The notes under the pieces: generated by a model | The model's database searches: none | What the model saw: the letters and a program-made list of their open reading frames with translations, nothing else | What the model was told of the DNA's origin: nothing | Source: Desulfitobacterium metallireducens DSM 15288 | Lineage (GTDB): Bacteria > Bacillota > Desulfitobacteriia > Desulfitobacteriales > Desulfitobacteriaceae | Assembly: GCF_000231405.2 (NCBI RefSeq) | Contig: NZ_CP007032.1 | Span: 1,984,001 to 2,048,000 of the forward strand | DNA length: 64,000 nt | Reading direction: 5' to 3' | In this document: one piece after another, positions 60,741 through 64,000 of the stretch | Layout: each line of letters opens with the position of its first letter | Numbering within the stretch: the stretch's first letter is position 1 | Made by a program: the position numbers and the translations under genes

Positions 60741-61550
60741 TCACTCCGTTCCTGATTGCGCTTCTTTGACGAGTTCTGAAACCTTCGACTGCCAATCTAT
60801 ACCCTGATCGGACTGTACTGATAACCAAGCAAGATACTCAATATTCCCTTCCGGTCCACGAATCGGAGAAAAGTCTACCCCCCGAACCGTGAACCCCAGG
60901 TTTTCAGCCTGTCCAAGAACCATCCATAAGACTTGGGCATGGACTTCAGGATCCCTCACGACCCCTTTTTTGCCCACATGTTCACGGCCCGCTTCAAATT
61001 GAGGTTTGATTAAAGAGAGCACTTGCCCTTCATCTTTGAGGATAGCCCGCATCGCCGGAAAAACTTTCGTAACCGAGATAAACGCTAAATCAGAAACGAC
61101 CCAATCCATCTTTTCCGGCAGGTCTTCAGCCGTAAGATAGCGAGCATTTACCCGTTCCATGGATACGACGCGTGGATCTGTTCTCAACTTCCAATCCAGC
61201 TGGCCATAGCCGACATCGATGGCATAAACCCGTTGGGCTCCATTTTGCAACGCGCAATCCGTAAAACCGCCCGTTGAGGCTCCTAAATCGGCGAGCACGC
61301 ACTGAGATAATTCGATGGGAAAAACCTTTAACGCTTTTTCTAGTTTTAAGCCTCCCCGGGATACGTAGGGTAAGGTATTCCCTCTGATTTCAAAAACAGT
61401 TGTCTCCGAAAAATCCATGCCTGGTTTATCTGCACGTTGTCCACCAGCAAAAACAATGCCTTCCATGATTGCCGCCTTAGCTTTTTCACGACTTTGGAAA
61501 AGTCCCTGCTGGACCAATAAAACATCTAAGCGTTCCTTCCCTTTAGCCAC
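60741..61550 (-). CDS. tlyA: TlyA-type 16S/23S rRNA 2'-O-methyltransferase
   Basis: The 269-residue product has an N-terminal S4 RNA-binding domain (RLDVLLVQQGLFQSREKAKA) and an FtsJ-like SAM domain (CVLADLGASTGGFTDCALQNGA, WVVSDLAFISVTKVFP, LIKPQFEAGREHVGKKGVVRD cut here). TlyA homologues methylate ribosomal cytidines. GTG start overlaps the dxs stop by eight bases. Its place between dxs and nadK is conserved in Firmicutes. Confidence 0.92.
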   Translation of the reverse strand: MAKGKERLDVLLVQQGLFQSREKAKAAIMEGIVFAGGQRADKPGMDFSETTVFEIRGNTLPYVSRGGLKLEKALKVFPIELSQCVLADLGASTGGFTDCALQNGAQRVYAIDVGYGQLDWKLRTDPRVVSMERVNARYLTAEDLPEKMDWVVSDLAFISVTKVFPAMRAILKDEGQVLSLIKPQFEAGREHVGKKGVVRDPEVHAQVLWMVLGQAENLGFTVRGVDFSPIRGPEGNIEYLAWLSVQSDQGIDWQSKVSELVKEAQSGTE

Positions 61551-63438
61551 GATTTCTCCCTTCTAGCCGTTGCAGAACCTTAAGTCGTTCTACCGCTCCA
61601 AGAATTCCTTCTACAGATAACCCGTTTTCCTGTTGAAGTACAGAAATCGAACCTTGCTCTACATAATTTTCATAACCGAGACGTTCAACTGCCACATCCG
61701 TCATACCCGCATCTGCTAAAATCTCAAGAATCGCACTTCCCATCCCGCCGGCAAGCATATGGTCTTCAATCGTCACGATCCGTTTCGTCAGGCGCGCGTA
61801 ATAAAGAAGGGTATCCTTATCTAAGGGATTAAGGAACCGCAGATTAAGGACAGTGGCTTCCACTCCCCGAACCTGAAGCTCGTTTGCTGCAGCCATACAC
61901 GTATACACCATCGGGCCAATTCCGATGAGTGTCACATCTTTCCCTTTTCTTAATACCTCAGCTTTACCGATCGGTAATTCTTTTAATTCCTCATCAAGAG
62001 GAATCCCTTGACCTACCGAACGGGGATAACGCAAAGCGACTGGTCCATCTTGGCATAGCGCCGTATAAAGCATATGTTGCAATTCGTTTTCATCCTTCGG
62101 CGCCATAAAGGTTAAATTAGGAATGATTCGAAGGAAGGAGATATCAAAAACGCCATGATGCGTCGGCCCATCATCGCCTACCACACCAGCCCGGTCAATG
62201 GCTAACACGACATTAGCATTTGGAAGACAAACATCATGAAGGACCTGATCATAGGCCCGTTGATAAAAGGTGGAGTAGATTGAAACGACCGGCTTCATCC
62301 CACCAAAGGCCAAAGCTGAAGCAAAAGTGACCGCGTGTTGTTCTGCAATCCCCACATCGAAAAATCGGTCTGGAAAACGCTTACCAAAAAGGCTGAGCCC
62401 AGTCCCCCCCGCCATCGCTGCTGTAATCGCCACGACTTTAGGATTCTCTTCCCCTATACGACACAACGTCTCTCCAAAGACTTGAGTAAACGTAGGGGTG
62501 GTAGCTTTTTTCTTAAGCTCTCCAGTTTCCTTATCAAAAGGCCCTACACCGTGAAAAATATCCGGATTTTTCTCGGCGGGTAGGTATCCTTTACCTTTCT
62601 TCGTAATGACATGGACGAGTACTGGCCCTTTCTTTTGTTTTGCCAGTTCTAATGTTTGCTCAATGAGAAGTTCGTCATGCCCATCAATTGGACCCAAATA
62701 GGTAAATCCTAGTTCTTCAAATAAGAGACCTTGGACCAAAAGATATTTTAAGCTATCTTTGGCCTTTTCAGCGGCTTTCGCCATTTTATTCCCGATTCTG
62801 GGAATCCGTTTTAAAATATTTTCAATTTCTTCTTTACTCTGGGCATAGCGAGGATCGGTCCTTAAGCGAGTAAGATAAGAAGACATCGCTCCTACATTGG
62901 CAGAGATCGCCATTTCATTATCATTCAGTACGACAATTAAATTCGTGTTACTATGGCCTGCATGATTTAAGGCCTCGAAAGCCATTCCTCCAGTCATGGC
63001 ACCATCGCCAATCACGGCCACACAGAAAGATTTCTCTCCGAGAAGATCACGAGCTCTCGCGAATCCCACTGCCGCAGAAATAGAAGTGCTGGAATGACCC
63101 GTTTCAAAACAATCATGAGGACTTTCCGCGCGTTTTGGAAAACCAGAAAGTCCATGATGAAGACGCAGACTCTTGAATTCCTCCTGACGGCCGGTCAGAA
63201 GTTTATGGACATACGTCTGATGACCAACATCCCAGACAATCTTGTCAGTAGGCGTATTAAAAACGCGGTGAAGAGCAATAGTCAGCTCGACAACCCCTAA
63301 ATTTGGGGCTAAATGCCCACCATTTGTCGAAACGACATCAATCATTTCTTCCCGGATTTCCTGGGCGAGAACTTTGAGTTCCTGCGCATTCAGCGTTCGT
63401 AAATCTCGTGGCTGTTTAATCTTTTCGAGAATCCCCAT
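61543..63438 (-). CDS. dxs: 1-Deoxy-D-xylulose-5-phosphate synthase
   Basis: First enzyme of the MEP isoprenoid pathway, joining pyruvate and glyceraldehyde-3-phosphate. The 631-residue TPP enzyme has WDVGHQTYVHKLLTGR, the TPP motif GDGAMTGGMAFEALNHAG, GFTYLGPIDGHD and DRAGVVGDDGPTHHG. The ATG at 63438 (GGGGGGAAGAG upstream) gives the normal N-terminus MGILEKIKQPRDLRTL. It overlaps the 3' end of the upstream membrane-protein gene by 23 nt. Confidence 0.96.
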   Translation of the reverse strand: MGILEKIKQPRDLRTLNAQELKVLAQEIREEMIDVVSTNGGHLAPNLGVVELTIALHRVFNTPTDKIVWDVGHQTYVHKLLTGRQEEFKSLRLHHGLSGFPKRAESPHDCFETGHSSTSISAAVGFARARDLLGEKSFCVAVIGDGAMTGGMAFEALNHAGHSNTNLIVVLNDNEMAISANVGAMSSYLTRLRTDPRYAQSKEEIENILKRIPRIGNKMAKAAEKAKDSLKYLLVQGLLFEELGFTYLGPIDGHDELLIEQTLELAKQKKGPVLVHVITKKGKGYLPAEKNPDIFHGVGPFDKETGELKKKATTPTFTQVFGETLCRIGEENPKVVAITAAMAGGTGLSLFGKRFPDRFFDVGIAEQHAVTFASALAFGGMKPVVSIYSTFYQRAYDQVLHDVCLPNANVVLAIDRAGVVGDDGPTHHGVFDISFLRIIPNLTFMAPKDENELQHMLYTALCQDGPVALRYPRSVGQGIPLDEELKELPIGKAEVLRKGKDVTLIGIGPMVYTCMAAANELQVRGVEATVLNLRFLNPLDKDTLLYYARLTKRIVTIEDHMLAGGMGSAILEILADAGMTDVAVERLGYENYVEQGSISVLQQENGLSVEGILGAVERLKVLQRLEGRNRG

Positions 63439-64000
63439 TTCTCTTCCCCCCCTTTTTTTTCGTATCTGTAAAGGAATGACCTGTAATCTCCTCAATTTTC
63501 GCGATCAAAGCTCCTACTTTACTCATAATCTCATCCGCCTCATTGATCGCTAATGATTTTCCTAACGCTTTTCCTGTAATCGTCAAGGAAGCAACAAGGG
63601 CCAGTAAGAACGTATTCCAAAGAATTTCCTGATTTCCCAAAGAGGGATAAGAACGAATTAGATCAACCAAAATTGAAGCTGCCATCGCACCGCTTAGCGT
63701 CCCCGCGACATCACCAATAATATCGTTACAAAAATTGGCCACGAAATCCGCATTACGCAGCAGATAAACGGTTTGTTTTGCCCCCTGTACGCGATTAGCT
63801 GCTTTAGCATGATGCGGTTTTTCTATAGCAGCAGTCGCCGCTATCCCAATAATATCAAAGATAATACTGATCCCTATAATCATAAAAAGTAAGATCCACG
63901 CGACCCAAATCGAAGATTTTCTCATGAGAAGCTCTGAACCCAAACCTGCCAAGACCGCAATCGCGAAACTTAATATAAAGACAAAAGAAATCTTTTTCCA
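63416..64000 (-). CDS. DUF21/CNNM-like membrane protein, 5' end beyond the window
   Basis: The reading frame is open to the right edge (194 residues visible; it begins WKKISFVFILSFAIAVLAG there), so the true start lies outside. It has four hydrophobic helices and the segment GIAATAAIEKPHHAKAANR, reminiscent of the DUF21 domain of CNNM/CorB-type ion transporters. VANFCNDIIGDVAGTLSGAMAASIL follows. It lacks CBS domains and has a short charged C-terminus (TDTKKKGGKRNGDSRKD). It overlaps dxs by 23 nt and probably belongs to the same operon. The family assignment is tentative. Confidence 0.6.
   Translation of the reverse strand, partial: WKKISFVFILSFAIAVLAGLGSELLMRKSSIWVAWILLFMIIGISIIFDIIGIAATAAIEKPHHAKAANRVQGAKQTVYLLRNADFVANFCNDIIGDVAGTLSGAMAASILVDLIRSYPSLGNQEILWNTFLLALVASLTITGKALGKSLAINEADEIMSKVGALIAKIEEITGHSFTDTKKKGGKRNGDSRKD

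Noticed and set aside
63416-63952. Complete gene starting at the TTG at 63952
   Set aside because: The frame stays open and continues a hydrophobic helix up to the window edge, so the real start is most likely beyond 64000.

Overview
The window comes from an endospore-forming, anaerobic Firmicute, most likely a Peptococcaceae/Desulfitobacteriaceae member such as Desulfosporosinus or Desulfitobacterium. The assignment is an inference. It rests on the sporulation genes (spoVAC-F, spoIIAA-AB-sigF, dacF, spoIIM, spoIVB, spo0A), a four-subunit ferredoxin-linked 2-oxoacid oxidoreductase, sigma-54 regulators and an electron-transferring fixABCX set. Almost every gene is on the minus strand; the exceptions are two small genes near the left end, spoIIAA-AB-sigF, one FAD dehydrogenase and one sigma-54 activator. 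I saw no rRNA, tRNA, CRISPR array, prophage or intact insertion sequence.

Layout. 1-2.2 kb: an LCP cell-wall ligase and two small orphan genes. 2.2-5.4 kb: a three-gene set of BadF-type ATPase and 2-hydroxyacyl-CoA-dehydratase-activase relatives. 5.4-11.8 kb: spoVAC-AD-AE-AF, the divergent spoIIA-sigF operon, and dacF convergent with sigF. 11.9-16.1 kb: a LytS/LytT two-component pair and a COG2509-type FAD dehydrogenase. 16.2-37.3 kb: a large catabolic/respiratory island. 37.5-45.2 kb: a CoA-binding protein, nucleoside catabolism (pdp, punA, deoB), xerD, a YqzK-like protein, spoIIM, endonuclease Q and nudF. 45.2-50.2 kb: a small membrane protein, korDABC and its sigma-54 activator. 50.3-54.6 kb: an aminopeptidase P, a cell-wall-binding glycosidase-like protein and an orphan. 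54.7-64 kb: spo0A, spoIVB, then the recN-argR-mnmM-nadK-tlyA-dxs operon in the usual clostridial order, with a membrane protein cut off by the right edge.

The most interesting part is the 16.2-37.3 kb island. It combines parts known from carnitine reduction (CaiA-like reductases, CaiB-like CoA-transferases, CaiC-like ligase, crotonase, FixABCX) with parts typical of bile-acid-type enoate reduction (Old-Yellow-Enzyme/2,4-dienoyl-CoA reductase, MFS carriers). Three minus-strand operons each begin with a canonical sigma-54 -24/-12 promoter. Each promoter is preceded, at a constant 57-58 bp, by the same ~58-bp element containing a TTGTTCA-N6-TGAACAA dyad. An AcoR-type sigma-54 activator lies inside the island. 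I infer a single regulon in which an unknown unsaturated carboxylate is imported, activated to its CoA thioester, isomerised, and reduced with electrons delivered through FixABCX. The island also carries a near-identical CaiA paralogue and a CaiB gene collapsed by an internal deletion.

The island sits between pdp and dacF, two genes that in relatives usually belong to one conserved nucleoside/sporulation block (spoIIM-xerD-deoB-punA-pdp-dacF-spoIIA-sigF-spoVA). The spoIIA-sigF operon is inverted relative to both dacF and spoVA. The sigma-H-type promoters of spoIIA and spo0A share an identical arrangement that embeds a Spo0A box in the -10 region.
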